Part shown: piece after piece, positions 51,828-59,922 of the stretch
Layout: every line of letters starts with the position of its first letter
How positions within the stretch are numbered: position 1 is the first letter of the stretch
Assembly (NCBI GenBank): GCA_947625255.1
Contig: CANQNT010000002.1
Span: forward strand, 1 to 64,000
DNA from: an uncultured Acetatifactor sp.
GTDB taxonomy: Bacteria; Bacillota; Clostridia; Lachnospirales; Lachnospiraceae
DNA length: 64,000 nucleotides
Reading direction: 5' to 3'
Program-made: the position numbers and the translations under genes
Notes under the pieces: model-generated
Told to the model about the DNA's origin: nothing
Seen by the model: the letters and a program-made list of their open reading frames with translations, nothing else
Database searches by the model: none

Positions 51828-53519
51828 ATGTTGCGGGAGAAGAAGCCGCTCCCCATCGGGATGGAATTTTTTGATGAGCTAAGGGAAAGAGAGTATTACT
51901 ATGTGGATAAGACCGGATTGATCGCGGAACTTCTGCGCAGTCAGGCCAAGGTAACGTTGTTCACACGGCCACGCCGGTTCGGAAAGACGCTTGCGATGAC
52001 GACCTTAAAATGCTTTTTTGAGATCGGAACGGATCCGTCGCTTTTTGAGGGATTGGTAATCTCCCGGGAGAAGGAGTTGTGCGAACAGCACATGGGGAAG
52101 TACCCGGTGGTGTTCGTGTCGCTGAAAGGCGTGGATGCGGCTAACTTCGCCAGGGCCAGGGAGCAGATGGGAAGCGTGGTGGCGGAGGCGGCCGGTCGAT
52201 TGGATTTCCTGATGTCCAGTGAACGTCTGAATGATGAGGATAAGGACAGTTTGAGGGCACTGCGGCATTACAGTATGCCGGAGCAGGCAATGACGGACAG
52301 CCTGCGGACGCTCTGCCGTCTTTTGGAAAAGCATTACGGCCGCAGGACAGTCCTGCTGATCGATGAGTACGATGTGCCTTTGCAGAAAGCGTTCTACGCC
52401 GGATATTACGATGAGATGGTGGGACTGATCCGCAATATGTTCGCGCAGGCGCTTAAGACCAACGACAGCCTGGAGCTGGCGGTGCTGACCGGGTGTCTGC
52501 GGATCTCGAAAGAGAGCACCTTCACGGGAATGAACAATCTGCGTGTGCTGACGATCGCAGATCCGCGATTTGGCAGTTATTTCGGATTTACAGACTGCGA
52601 GGTCATGCAGTTTCTGGAATATTATGGTATGCCGGACGCATGGGACGTGGTTCACGAGTGGTACGATGGGTACCGGTTTGGGGATCAGGAGATCTACTGT
52701 CCATGGGACGTCATCAATTATATGGATCTGCTCCTGGCGGATCCGCAGGCCCCGCCACAGAATTTCTGGGCCAATTCCAGCAGCAACGATGCGGTGCGGG
52801 AGTTCGTGCGGCGGATGGATGCCGGTTCAGCCCGGAGGGAGCTGCAGATATTGGTGGATGGCGGTACGGTGAAGAAACGGATCCACCAGGAACTGACCTA
52901 CCGGGAGATGTATGCGACGGTGGAGAACCTGTGGAGTCTGCTTTACATGACCGGATACCTGACAAATGCCGGGAAACCGGATGAGGACGGGATGCCGTTA
53001 ATCATCCCCAACCGAGAGATCCGCTCGATTTTCGCCGACCAGATCATGGAACTGTTTCGGGAAGAAACAAGGAATGACGGGGAAGCGCTTAAGAGGCTGT
53101 GCGACGCATTCGCGGCCGGCGACGCGGAAGGGGTGGAAAAGGCCTTCGGCGGTTATCTGCGGCGGGCGATCAGCATCCGTGACACGTCGGTACAGAAGGC
53201 CCGGAAAGAGAACTTCTGTCACGGAATCCTGAAGGGGCTTCTGGCGTACAGGGCGGACTGGATTGTAACCAGTAACCGTGAAACCGGCGACGGCTATGGC
53301 GATATCCTTGTGGAGGCCGTGGACGGCAGTCTGGGGATCGTGATCGAGATGAAATATGCGGAGAACGGCAATCTGGAGTCTGGGATGCGGGAGGCGCTCG
53401 CGCAGATCGATACGAGGCACTATGATGAGGTATTTATAGACGACGGTGTTGAGAAAGTACTGAAATACGGTATCGTCTGCTACAAGAAGCGATGCCGGGT
53501 GGCGCTGGGGGATGGATAA
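51828..53519 (+). CDS. AAA-ATPase-like / PD-(D/E)XK nuclease protein
   Basis: A 563-residue protein of the mobile 'AAA-ATPase-like plus PD-(D/E)XK nuclease' family that is highly expanded in gut Firmicutes and Bacteroidetes. Opening 'PLPIGMEFFDELREREYYYV' and 'DKTGLI' are typical. Walker A 'TRPRRFGKTLAMTTL', Walker B 'VLLIDEYDVPLQKAF', sensor-like 'VLTGCLRISKES'. The C-terminal nuclease has 'GDGYGDILVE' and 'LGIVIEMKYAENGNLESGM' (Asp...E-x-K). ATG 51828 has AGGAGG upstream. It follows transposase debris directly, consistent with mobility. Its biological role is unproven; defence or selfish behaviour has been proposed for the family. Confidence 0.9.
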   Translation: MLREKKPLPIGMEFFDELREREYYYVDKTGLIAELLRSQAKVTLFTRPRRFGKTLAMTTLKCFFEIGTDPSLFEGLVISREKELCEQHMGKYPVVFVSLKGVDAANFARAREQMGSVVAEAAGRLDFLMSSERLNDEDKDSLRALRHYSMPEQAMTDSLRTLCRLLEKHYGRRTVLLIDEYDVPLQKAFYAGYYDEMVGLIRNMFAQALKTNDSLELAVLTGCLRISKESTFTGMNNLRVLTIADPRFGSYFGFTDCEVMQFLEYYGMPDAWDVVHEWYDGYRFGDQEIYCPWDVINYMDLLLADPQAPPQNFWANSSSNDAVREFVRRMDAGSARRELQILVDGGTVKKRIHQELTYREMYATVENLWSLLYMTGYLTNAGKPDEDGMPLIIPNREIRSIFADQIMELFREETRNDGEALKRLCDAFAAGDAEGVEKAFGGYLRRAISIRDTSVQKARKENFCHGILKGLLAYRADWIVTSNRETGDGYGDILVEAVDGSLGIVIEMKYAENGNLESGMREALAQIDTRHYDEVFIDDGVEKVLKYGIVCYKKRCRVALGDG

Positions 53520-53538
53520 ATATAATAAGAAAAGTTGT

Positions 53539-53673
53539 ATGTTGCAGCATGAAAGCTATGGCACACGCAGGGACCAGGTTTTATACAGAATTGAAACAGC
53601 GAAAGAAAATCTTGCTGCTGCAAAGCTTTTGTATACAGCAAAAGCCTATTCCAAATTCTTTTTTATCGTATAA
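53539..53673 (+). pseudogene. Truncated HEPN-domain gene
   Basis: Forty-four codons: 'YGTRRDQVLYRIETAKENLA' then 'AAKLLYTAKAYS', which matches the first two helices of HEPN proteins (Y/R-x-x-x-A-K-E-x-L-x-x-A-x-x-L). The R-x4-6-H catalytic region and the rest of the roughly 120-residue domain are missing. It probably derives from a HEPN/MNT toxin-antitoxin pair. Confidence 0.45.
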
Positions 53674-53790
53674 ATGGCCGCGCCATAGTAGCCGGTAAGA
53701 ATAACCAGGATCAGCAAACAGGGAATCTTTTGTCCTGCTGTCAATCGGCTTTCCCACCGGCGAATTTCAGCGCGGCCCTCTTTTGCGGCA
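53646..53790 (-). pseudogene. Membrane-protein tail fragment
   Basis: On the minus strand, 'EIRRWESRLTAGQKIPCLLI' then 'LVILTGYYGAAIYTIKKNLE' and a stop at 53648-53646. It looks like a one-helix protein tail, but no start codon is present and the upstream frame is closed by TAA. It partly overlaps the HEPN fragment on the other strand; only one can be real. Confidence 0.25.
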
Positions 53791-53823
53791 GCACGAGCAG
53801 ATCGTTAAAGGGCAGCTTTTGCC

Positions 53824-55434
53824 CTAGAATTTCAGGAAATTGCCCAGGATGCTGCGGCCCAGGGAGGCTCCCAGATTGCTGCCCAGCTTCTTGCCGAAGC
53901 TTCCGCCCAGGGATTTGCCCAGCTGACCGCCCATTTCCCGGCCGATGGTGCTTCCGGCGGTTTTGGCGGCATTGCTGATGCCGGACGTGATGGCGCGGGT
54001 GCGCTTCTGCGCCTCCTTTTCCGCTTCCCTGGCTTTCTGCTGCGCTTCCTTTTCCACCGCTTTGGCCTTCTGCTGCGATTCCTTCTCCGCCGCCCTGGCC
54101 TCCGTTTCCGCCTGCTTCTGCCGGGCCAGTTCGATGGCGTCCTGCTGGGATTTGCGCTGTAAGAATTCATAAGCGGAATCCCTGTCCACCATATCCTGAT
54201 ATTTCAGATAGAGATTGTTTTTCTTGACCTCCAGCTCCCTGTCCTGGTCGGAAATGGATCCCATCAGGCTTTGGGGAGGAAGAATCCGGCATTTCTGCAC
54301 CATGCCGGGGATGCCGTCTTCATCCAGGACGGAAACCAGGGCTTCCCCTGTCCCCAGCTCGGTGAGGATCTTGCGCGTCTGGAAGGCCGGGTTGGGACGG
54401 AAGGAGTCCGCAGCGGCTTTGAGATTCTTTTCGTCGCTGGGGGTATAGGCCCTCAGAGCGTGTTGGATCTTATTGCCCAGCTGGCCCAGGATGCTGTCGG
54501 GAATATCCCTGGGATTCTGGGTGATAAAGTAAATGCCCACGCCTTTGGAGCGGATCAGCCGCACCACCTGTTCGATCTTGTCCAGCAGGGCTTTGGAAAT
54601 ATCCTGGAACAGAAGATGGGCTTCGTCAAAAAAGAACACCATCCGGGGCTTGTCCAGGTCGCCTACCTCCGGCAGGGTTTCAAAAAGCTCCGACATCATC
54701 CACAGCAGGAAGGCAGAATACAGCGTCCCATTGTGAACCAGCTCCCGGCAATCCAGGATGTTGATGCATCCTTTTCCGCCGGCCCCCTGCGCGAACCAGT
54801 CGCTGATATTGAAGGCGGGCTCTGTGAAGAACTGTTCCCCGCCCTGGGATTCCAGAGATACCACATGACGGATGATGGCGGTGACGCTTTGCCTGGAAAT
54901 ATTGCCGTATTCCAGAGAAAGCTCGCTGCTGTTTTCTCCGACGTACTGCAGCATTGCCTTTAAGTCCTTGGTGTCGATGAGGAGCAGGTTCTGGTCGTCC
55001 GCGATTTTGAAGAGGACGGTGAGGATATCGGTCTGGGTGGGATTTAAGCCCATGAGCCGGGAGAGGAGCACGGGGCCCATTTCCGAGATTGTGGTGCGCA
55101 GGGGAATCCCCGTTTTGCCGAAAATATCCCAGAAGACGGATGGATAAGCCTGATAGCAAAAGCCGCAGTCCGCCAGGCCAAAATCCTGGATCCGTTCCTT
55201 CATGTCCGCGCTGTCCGCGCCGGGGCGGCACATGCCGGACAGATCCCCTTTGATATCCGCCAGAAAGACCGGCACCCCGGCGTCGCTGAAGGATTCTGCC
55301 AGCACCTTCAGGGTGACGGTTTTGCCTGTGCCTGTGGCTCCTGCGATCAGACCGTGGCGGTTGGCCATTTCGGGCAGGATGCAGACCTTCTGTCCGTCTG
55401 TTTCTCCGATCCAGATTTTATTCTGATAATACAT
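53824..55434 (-). CDS. yjgR: HerA-like ATPase of the DUF853/YjgR family
   Basis: A 536-residue P-loop ATPase related to HerA/FtsK. Walker A 'IAGATGTGKTVTLKVLAES', 'VFLADIKGDLSGM', Walker B 'MVFFFDEAHLLFQD', Arg/sensor region 'VGIYFITQNPRDIPDSILGQ'. A Lys/Glu/Ala coiled coil (about 435-480) and a Gly-rich tail ('GRSILGNFLKF') end the protein. The cellular role of YjgR is not established. ATG 55434 has AAGGAGGG upstream on the minus strand. No nuclease partner of the NurA type is adjacent. Confidence 0.9.
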   Translation of the reverse strand: MYYQNKIWIGETDGQKVCILPEMANRHGLIAGATGTGKTVTLKVLAESFSDAGVPVFLADIKGDLSGMCRPGADSADMKERIQDFGLADCGFCYQAYPSVFWDIFGKTGIPLRTTISEMGPVLLSRLMGLNPTQTDILTVLFKIADDQNLLLIDTKDLKAMLQYVGENSSELSLEYGNISRQSVTAIIRHVVSLESQGGEQFFTEPAFNISDWFAQGAGGKGCINILDCRELVHNGTLYSAFLLWMMSELFETLPEVGDLDKPRMVFFFDEAHLLFQDISKALLDKIEQVVRLIRSKGVGIYFITQNPRDIPDSILGQLGNKIQHALRAYTPSDEKNLKAAADSFRPNPAFQTRKILTELGTGEALVSVLDEDGIPGMVQKCRILPPQSLMGSISDQDRELEVKKNNLYLKYQDMVDRDSAYEFLQRKSQQDAIELARQKQAETEARAAEKESQQKAKAVEKEAQQKAREAEKEAQKRTRAITSGISNAAKTAGSTIGREMGGQLGKSLGGSFGKKLGSNLGASLGRSILGNFLKF

Positions 55435-55586
55435 GCTTTCCCTCCTTCGGATGTTCCATAAAAAACTTTGTTGAATGGCAGCGCCTTTTTGCGCCCTTCG
55501 TTTCTTTCTATGTTAATATTATAGGAGATTTCACCTGCCTTGACAACCCCTGGATGGGATTTGGAGACGGCATTATAAAATTTACC

Positions 55587-55784
55587 TCATGAAAAGGCGG
55601 CATCTCTGTCAGACTGCGTATAGGTGATATGGCTCTGGTGACGCGGATCCTTCATCTCTTCGATCCAGTCTTGCAGATTTCCAAAAAAATGGCTGACCGG
55701 CTTTATAACGTCCACGATACCACGGCCTTCCTGCTTTCTTCTGCGTTTATAGGACTTGCGCACCCATTCGTTCTGTGCTCTCAA
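55587..55784 (-). pseudogene. Transposase N-terminal fragment
   Basis: Sixty-five codons from TTG 55784 (GGAGGAGGG upstream): 'AQNEWVRKSYKRRRKQEGRG' and 'NLQDWIEEMKDPRHQSHITY' then 'TQSD'. The 'W.EEM.DPR.QSYITYTQ.D' pattern is the start of a transposase family abundant in Lachnospiraceae. It ends after 'RDAAFS', far short of a full enzyme. Confidence 0.55.
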
Positions 55785-55996
55785 AAAAATCCCTCCTCCG
55801 CGTAAAATATCTTTCTTACATTTTACACGATCAGGAGGGATCCTGCATATTTTCTTGATATTTCTTTGCGATAAGTTTTTATTCCTCAAAGCTACTGTAA
55901 TATTTATAAAGTTTTATGGAATTGTCTGAACTGATTCGGAGTGAGATGTTCTTCGGCTTTGAATGAGCAACAGAAGTAACTCGAATCATGGAAACC

Positions 55997-56042
55997 CCGT
56001 AAAATTCACGTAAAGAAGTCCGTAAAATTCACGTAAAGAAGT
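55997..56042 (+). repeat. Two perfect 23-bp tandem repeats before a promoter
   Basis: Two identical 23-bp units, each starting CCGTAAAATTCACG and ending TAAAGAAGT (55997-56019, 56020-56042), end 3 bp upstream of the -35 box at 56046. Spacing close to two helical turns suggests binding sites for an activator dimer. Confidence 0.85.
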
Positions 56043-56045
56043 CTG

Positions 56046-56074
56046 TTGACAAATAAACAAATTGGTGCTATATT
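56046..56074 (+). promoter_or_regulatory. Strong promoter of the NlpC/P60 gene
   Basis: TTGACA (56046-56051), 17-bp spacer, TATATT (56069-56074). It is the best -35 match in the window. The leader is about 50 nt. Confidence 0.75.
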
Positions 56075-56130
56075 TATTAACGGATTTAATAAAATTGTAA
56101 TATTTGCAGTGGCTTTTACGGGAGGAGAAC

Positions 56131-57324
56131 ATGATTCGCGGGTCTTTGAGAATCACAACATACATTTTGGCGGCAGTCATTGCATTCGGTGGAATGGGGT
56201 TGCCCGTACAGGCATCGGACGCGGGAAGCGCCCTGCCCAGCGGCGGTGTGAATATTCCTCTTTCTCGTGGAACCAGTCTTGAGAGTCTGAAGGAACAGGC
56301 AGGAGACACGACGGCGAAGATAGAGTCCATCCTCGACAGAGTGGCGTTGGAGGAAGCCCGTGCCGCGGCGGGGATTCAGAGTGGGCCAGATGAAGATGAG
56401 GAATTGAAGAGCCTTGTGATCGCCCAGGTGCAGGATTATGTAAATGTCAGAAGCCTGCCCGGCGAGGAAGGCGAAATTTTGGGAAAGCTTTACAACAATT
56501 CCGTGGGAACTTTCCTGCAGGAGGAAAATGGCTGGTATCAGATTTCCTCCGGTACCGTGACGGGATACGTGAAAGCGGAGTATTGTGTGACCGGGGTAGC
56601 GGCCATTGAATTGGCCAAGACTGTGTCCACGAGGATTGCCACGGTTGCCACGGATACGTTAAAGGTTCGTAAGGAGCCCAGTCTGGACGCGGAGATTTTG
56701 ACATTGATTCCCTATAATGACCAGCTGGTGGTTTCCGAAGAGATGGAAGGCTGGGCCAAGGTGGATACCGAGGAGGGACTTGGTTGGATTTCCACGGATT
56801 ATTGTGTTTTGAGCCGAGAGTTCGTGGAAGCGGAATCCCGGGAAGAGGAGGAGGCCAGACTGGCCAGGGAAGCGGAGGAACGCCGCAAGGCGAGGGAGGC
56901 CGCCGCAGCCAAGGCCAAGGAGCAGAAGACAAAGGGCACTTCCTATCAGCCCCCTGAGATCACTTCCGGCACCAGCAGTGAAATGGGTCAGGCAGTGATT
57001 GATTTTGCCCTCCAGTTCGTGGGGAATCCTTATGTATATGGAGGAACCAGTCTTACCAATGGCGCGGATTGTTCCGGGTTTGTAATGAGTGTGTATGCGA
57101 ATTTTGGCGTGAATCTGCCTCACAGCTCCTCCGCGGACCGTACCCAGGGGTATGCTGTGGACGGGCTGGAGAACGCGCAGCCGGGCGACATTATCTGCTA
57201 TTCCGGCCATGTGGCTCTCTATGTGGGGAACAACCAGATTGTACACGCCTCCACGGCCAGGACCGGCATCAAGGTCTCCAATGCCGATTACAAGAAGATT
57301 CTGGCAATCCGACGGATCTTCTAA
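56131..57324 (+). CDS. NlpC/P60 cell-wall hydrolase with two SH3b domains
   Basis: A 397-residue exported endopeptidase that should cut D-Glu-gamma-diamino-acid bonds in peptidoglycan. Signal peptide (about 1-27, ending 'GLPVQASDA'), SH3b domains at about 94-150 ('QDYVNVRSLPGEEGEILGKL') and 170-225 ('TLKVRKEPSLDAEILTLIPY'), a charged Glu/Ala/Lys helix (about 230-268), and NlpC/P60 at about 285-397 with Cys314 ('NGADCSGFVMSVY'), His360 ('YSGHVALYVG') and a third polar site in 'VHASTARTG'. ATG 56131 follows GGGAGGAG. It is monocistronic, between a strong regulated promoter and a terminator. Confidence 0.94.
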   Translation: MIRGSLRITTYILAAVIAFGGMGLPVQASDAGSALPSGGVNIPLSRGTSLESLKEQAGDTTAKIESILDRVALEEARAAAGIQSGPDEDEELKSLVIAQVQDYVNVRSLPGEEGEILGKLYNNSVGTFLQEENGWYQISSGTVTGYVKAEYCVTGVAAIELAKTVSTRIATVATDTLKVRKEPSLDAEILTLIPYNDQLVVSEEMEGWAKVDTEEGLGWISTDYCVLSREFVEAESREEEEARLAREAEERRKAREAAAAKAKEQKTKGTSYQPPEITSGTSSEMGQAVIDFALQFVGNPYVYGGTSLTNGADCSGFVMSVYANFGVNLPHSSSADRTQGYAVDGLENAQPGDIICYSGHVALYVGNNQIVHASTARTGIKVSNADYKKILAIRRIF

Positions 57325-57333
57325 TATGAAAGG

Positions 57334-57374
57334 AAAAGCGAGAAGATGGAAGATTTCATCCTCTCGCTTTTTTT
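57334..57374 (+). terminator. Terminator of the NlpC/P60 gene
   Basis: AAAAGCGAG (57334-57342) pairs with CTCGCTTTT (57363-57371), inner GATG/CATC, followed by further T residues. Confidence 0.85.
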
Positions 57375-57530
57375 AGGTTTGCCCGCCATGGGCGTACTCT
57401 AACGGGTGTGTTCCATCAGCATAAGAATCTGGCTTCGTCTTGTAATTCTGGGAGTTGTCGAAAAATTAGGAATAATGTTAGATTTTTTTGGGGGCAGCAA
57501 TCTTGTGCAATATTACCAAAAATATCATGG

Positions 57531-57666
57531 ATATCGATATATCGATATAATATAATCATCTTTTGGAATAAAAGTTATCCACATGGACAAGTCCCTAAAA
57601 TTGGGCAAAAGGTACTTATACACCGACTTATCCACAGTATCCACATACTTTTTATGTAAATCCACA
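57531..57666. other. DnaA-box cluster next to an AT-rich palindrome
   Basis: Two perfect TTATCCACA boxes (57575-57583 and 57628-57636), a third, GTATCCACA, directly abutting (57637-57645), and a weaker AAATCCACA (57658-57666), all in the same orientation. Upstream is the 18-bp perfect palindrome ATATCGATATATCGATAT (57531-57548) followed by TAATATAAT. The 537-bp gap 57325-57861 has no gene. It resembles an origin-like or DnaA-titration element, but no dnaA/dnaN is in the window. Confidence 0.55.
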
Positions 57667-57797
57667 CCTTGGAATTATGGAAACCTCAGGAACATCTGTT
57701 TTGTGAAGTTGTGATAAAAAGTGGTTTTTATCAAAAATTGTCGATTTTTTGTTTGGCGGCGCGATTTCCAAAAACAAGAAAAAACATATGGAAATTG

Positions 57798-57827
57798 TTG
57801 CAAAACATACCCTGTTTATGGTATAAT
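57798..57827 (+). promoter_or_regulatory. hpf promoter
   Basis: TTGCAA (57798-57803), 18-bp spacer, TGg-TATAAT (57822-57827, extended -10), about 35 bp before the hpf start. Confidence 0.65.
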
Positions 57828-57861
57828 GCATATACAAAAATAACTGAAAGGGATGAGCGGA

Positions 57862-58389
57862 ATGAAAATAACAATCGTAGGCAGAAACATGGAAGTGACC
57901 ACGGCATTGAGAGAAGCGGTGGAGGACAAGATTGGCAAGCTGGATAGATATTTCAATTCGGACACCGAGGTACATGTCACCTTAAGTGTGGAAAAAGAGC
58001 GCCAGAAGATTGAAGTGACGATTCCCGTAAAGGGCAGCATCATCCGTTCCGAGCAAGTCAGCAACGATATGTATGTATCGATCGATCTTGTGGAGGAAAT
58101 CATTGAGAGGCAGTTGAAGAAGTACAAGACGAAGATCGTGGATAAAAAGCAGAATGTGAGTTCTTTCAGTAAGTCATTCGTGGAGAATGATTATGTGGAG
58201 GATGAAGAGGTCAAGATTGTACGCACCAAGAAATTTGACATTAAGCCGATGTATCCGGAGGACGCCTGTATCCAGATGGAGCTTTTGGGACATAATTTCT
58301 ATGTATTCATCAATGCGGAGACGGATCAGGTAAATGTGGTCTACAAGAGAAAGGGTGATACTTATGGCTTGATCGAGCCGGAGGCATAG
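57862..58389 (+). CDS. hpf: Long-form ribosome hibernation promoting factor
   Basis: Dimerises 70S ribosomes into inactive 100S particles in stationary phase. 175 residues: an N-terminal S30AE domain ('IVGRNMEVTTALREAVEDKI', 'DTEVHVTLSVEKERQKIEVT'), a linker, and the C-terminal long-HPF domain ('VRTKKFDIKPMYPEDACIQM', 'ELLGHNFYVFINAETDQVNV'). ATG 57862 is preferred over ATG 57853, which abuts the AAAGGG site. It is monocistronic. The DnaA boxes in its upstream region are notable. Confidence 0.95.
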   Translation: MKITIVGRNMEVTTALREAVEDKIGKLDRYFNSDTEVHVTLSVEKERQKIEVTIPVKGSIIRSEQVSNDMYVSIDLVEEIIERQLKKYKTKIVDKKQNVSSFSKSFVENDYVEDEEVKIVRTKKFDIKPMYPEDACIQMELLGHNFYVFINAETDQVNVVYKRKGDTYGLIEPEA

Positions 58390-58500
58390 ACGCCGGCCGC
58401 GGAGACGTTTCCCCTTAGCGGCGGATTTATGGCCGCGGATTGACGAAAGAGCAGGGATCGATTGACATATAAGCACGTAAAGGTCAAAAAGTAAAGGGGA

Positions 58501-58560
58501 AAGAAAACCAAAAAGAAAACGGAAAAGAAAACGGAAAAGAAAACGAAAAAGAAAACGAAA
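58501..58560 (+). repeat. Five 12-bp purine-rich tandem repeats
   Basis: Units of the form AAGAAAACNNAA start at 58501, 58513, 58525, 58537 and 58549. The strand is almost pure purine. It lies between hpf and its likely terminator; in one frame it would read as K-E-N repeats, but no start codon is available. Confidence 0.85.
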
Positions 58561-58562
58561 AA

Positions 58563-58595
58563 GAGGGCTTGTGGCATATCCACGGGCTCTTTTTT
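58563..58595 (+). terminator. Terminator after the purine repeat
   Basis: GAGGGCTTGTGG-CATAT-CCACGGGCTC with a 2-nt bulge and G-U pairs, followed by TTTTTT. It probably ends the hpf transcript. Confidence 0.7.
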
Positions 58596-58681
58596 CATAT
58601 AATGTTGCAAAGTACATTTGCCGTGTCCCCAGGCTCATTTGGGCGCGCGCAATGAGAATAGGCGAGAAAGTAAGATAATCT

Positions 58682-59734
58682 GTGAATGAGATCGGGAATA
58701 CGGGATATTTAAGCGTGCTGCGCCGTCTGTTGGCGGTGGAAATCCTGCTGGTGGCCGTGATGGCGATTCTGGTGACGAATCGCGGACGGATTCTGGGAGC
58801 GGAATCCGCATCCGTGGAGCAGGACTATATTAAGTGGGTGGATTTCAAGGTGAGCTATGAGGCATTGTGCGAGGCTTATCAATGGGACATAGAGACCCAT
58901 GGCACCCAAAACGAGGTGCATTGGGTGGAGCTGTTGGCCCTGACGGCGGCACGAACGGGCGGTGAATTTGGTCAAACCGCGCTCCGCCTGCTTCGGGAAA
59001 TGGCACAGTCGCTGTCCCGCGGAGAGAGCACCGTGGAAGAGCTTGGTGAAAAATTACAATATTACGCTTATTATCGTGAGGCCTATGGGGCGGTTCTCGA
59101 TGGATTGGTGGGTGAATATGAAGAGGAATGCACGGAGGCGGACGGAAAGAAAGGGTGGCGTACCGTGTACGGCCTTAAGGCTTATTTTCCGCTTGCCAGG
59201 GGATTTGACTATACCCATTATGATGATTTTGGCGTAAGCCGCAGCTATGGTTATCAGAGGCGGCATCTGGGGCATGACATGATGGGACAGACCGGCACGC
59301 CCATTATCTGCATCGAGTCCGGTTATGTAGAGGCTTTGGGCTGGAACCAATACGGAGGCTGGCGCGTGGGCATCCGCAGTCTGGATAAAAAACGGTACTA
59401 TTATTACGCCCATTTGCGGCAAAATTATCCTTTTGCGGAAGGATTGGAGTTGGGCGCGATGGTGACGGCAGGGGACGTGATCGGTTATATGGGCCATACG
59501 GGCTACAGCACCACGGAGAACGTGAACAACATCGAAGTAACACATTTGCACTGGGGACTGGAATTGATTTTTGATGAATCTCAAAAAGAAAGCTATAATG
59601 AAATATGGGTGGATGTCTATCCCCTGACCAGATTTCTGGCCAAGCACCAGCAGGAGACCCACAAGGTAGGGGACACCAGAGAGTGGGTCAGAAGCAGTGA
59701 TATCCGCGACCCGGCCATGGAGGAAGAAGAGTAA
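58682..59734 (+). CDS. M23-family peptidase
   Basis: A 350-residue membrane-anchored or exported metallopeptidase of the lysostaphin/LytM type. Transmembrane/signal segment at about 15-33 ('LLAVEILLVAVMAILV'), a helical middle region, and the M23 domain from about 185 with both zinc motifs: 'RRHLGHDMMGQ' (H-x3-D) and 'THLHWGLELIF' (H-x-H). 'GTPIICIESGYVEALGWNQY' is typical of the fold. The start GTG 58682 is the only one near the hydrophobic segment, but its ribosome binding site is poor. The role could be vegetative or sporulation wall processing; context does not decide. Confidence 0.88.
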   Translation: MNEIGNTGYLSVLRRLLAVEILLVAVMAILVTNRGRILGAESASVEQDYIKWVDFKVSYEALCEAYQWDIETHGTQNEVHWVELLALTAARTGGEFGQTALRLLREMAQSLSRGESTVEELGEKLQYYAYYREAYGAVLDGLVGEYEEECTEADGKKGWRTVYGLKAYFPLARGFDYTHYDDFGVSRSYGYQRRHLGHDMMGQTGTPIICIESGYVEALGWNQYGGWRVGIRSLDKKRYYYYAHLRQNYPFAEGLELGAMVTAGDVIGYMGHTGYSTTENVNNIEVTHLHWGLELIFDESQKESYNEIWVDVYPLTRFLAKHQQETHKVGDTREWVRSSDIRDPAMEEEE

Positions 59735-59797
59735 GTTACAAATTTGTGAATAAAGTATGAAATCTGCAATTGCCAATTAATTTTATTTGAAAAATGA

Positions 59798-59826
59798 TTG
59801 CAAAAGGCGACTGGCTATGATAAAAT
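59798..59826 (+). promoter_or_regulatory. Promoter of the butyrate operon
   Basis: TTGCAA (59798-59803), 17-bp spacer, TAAAAT (59821-59826), about 97 bp before the thl start. Confidence 0.55.
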
Positions 59827-59922
59827 GGGGACAGTGGAATGTCAAAAAAATAACAATCATTCCGAATGTCCTGAAAAGGCAACCATCGTATAAAATTCTC
59901 AAATATAATGGAGGAGAAGAAA

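Noticed and set aside
58174..58638. Minus-strand frame with Phe-Leu-Arg repeats
   Set aside because: The repeat peptide is only the translation of the purine-rich array, and the rest lies opposite hpf.
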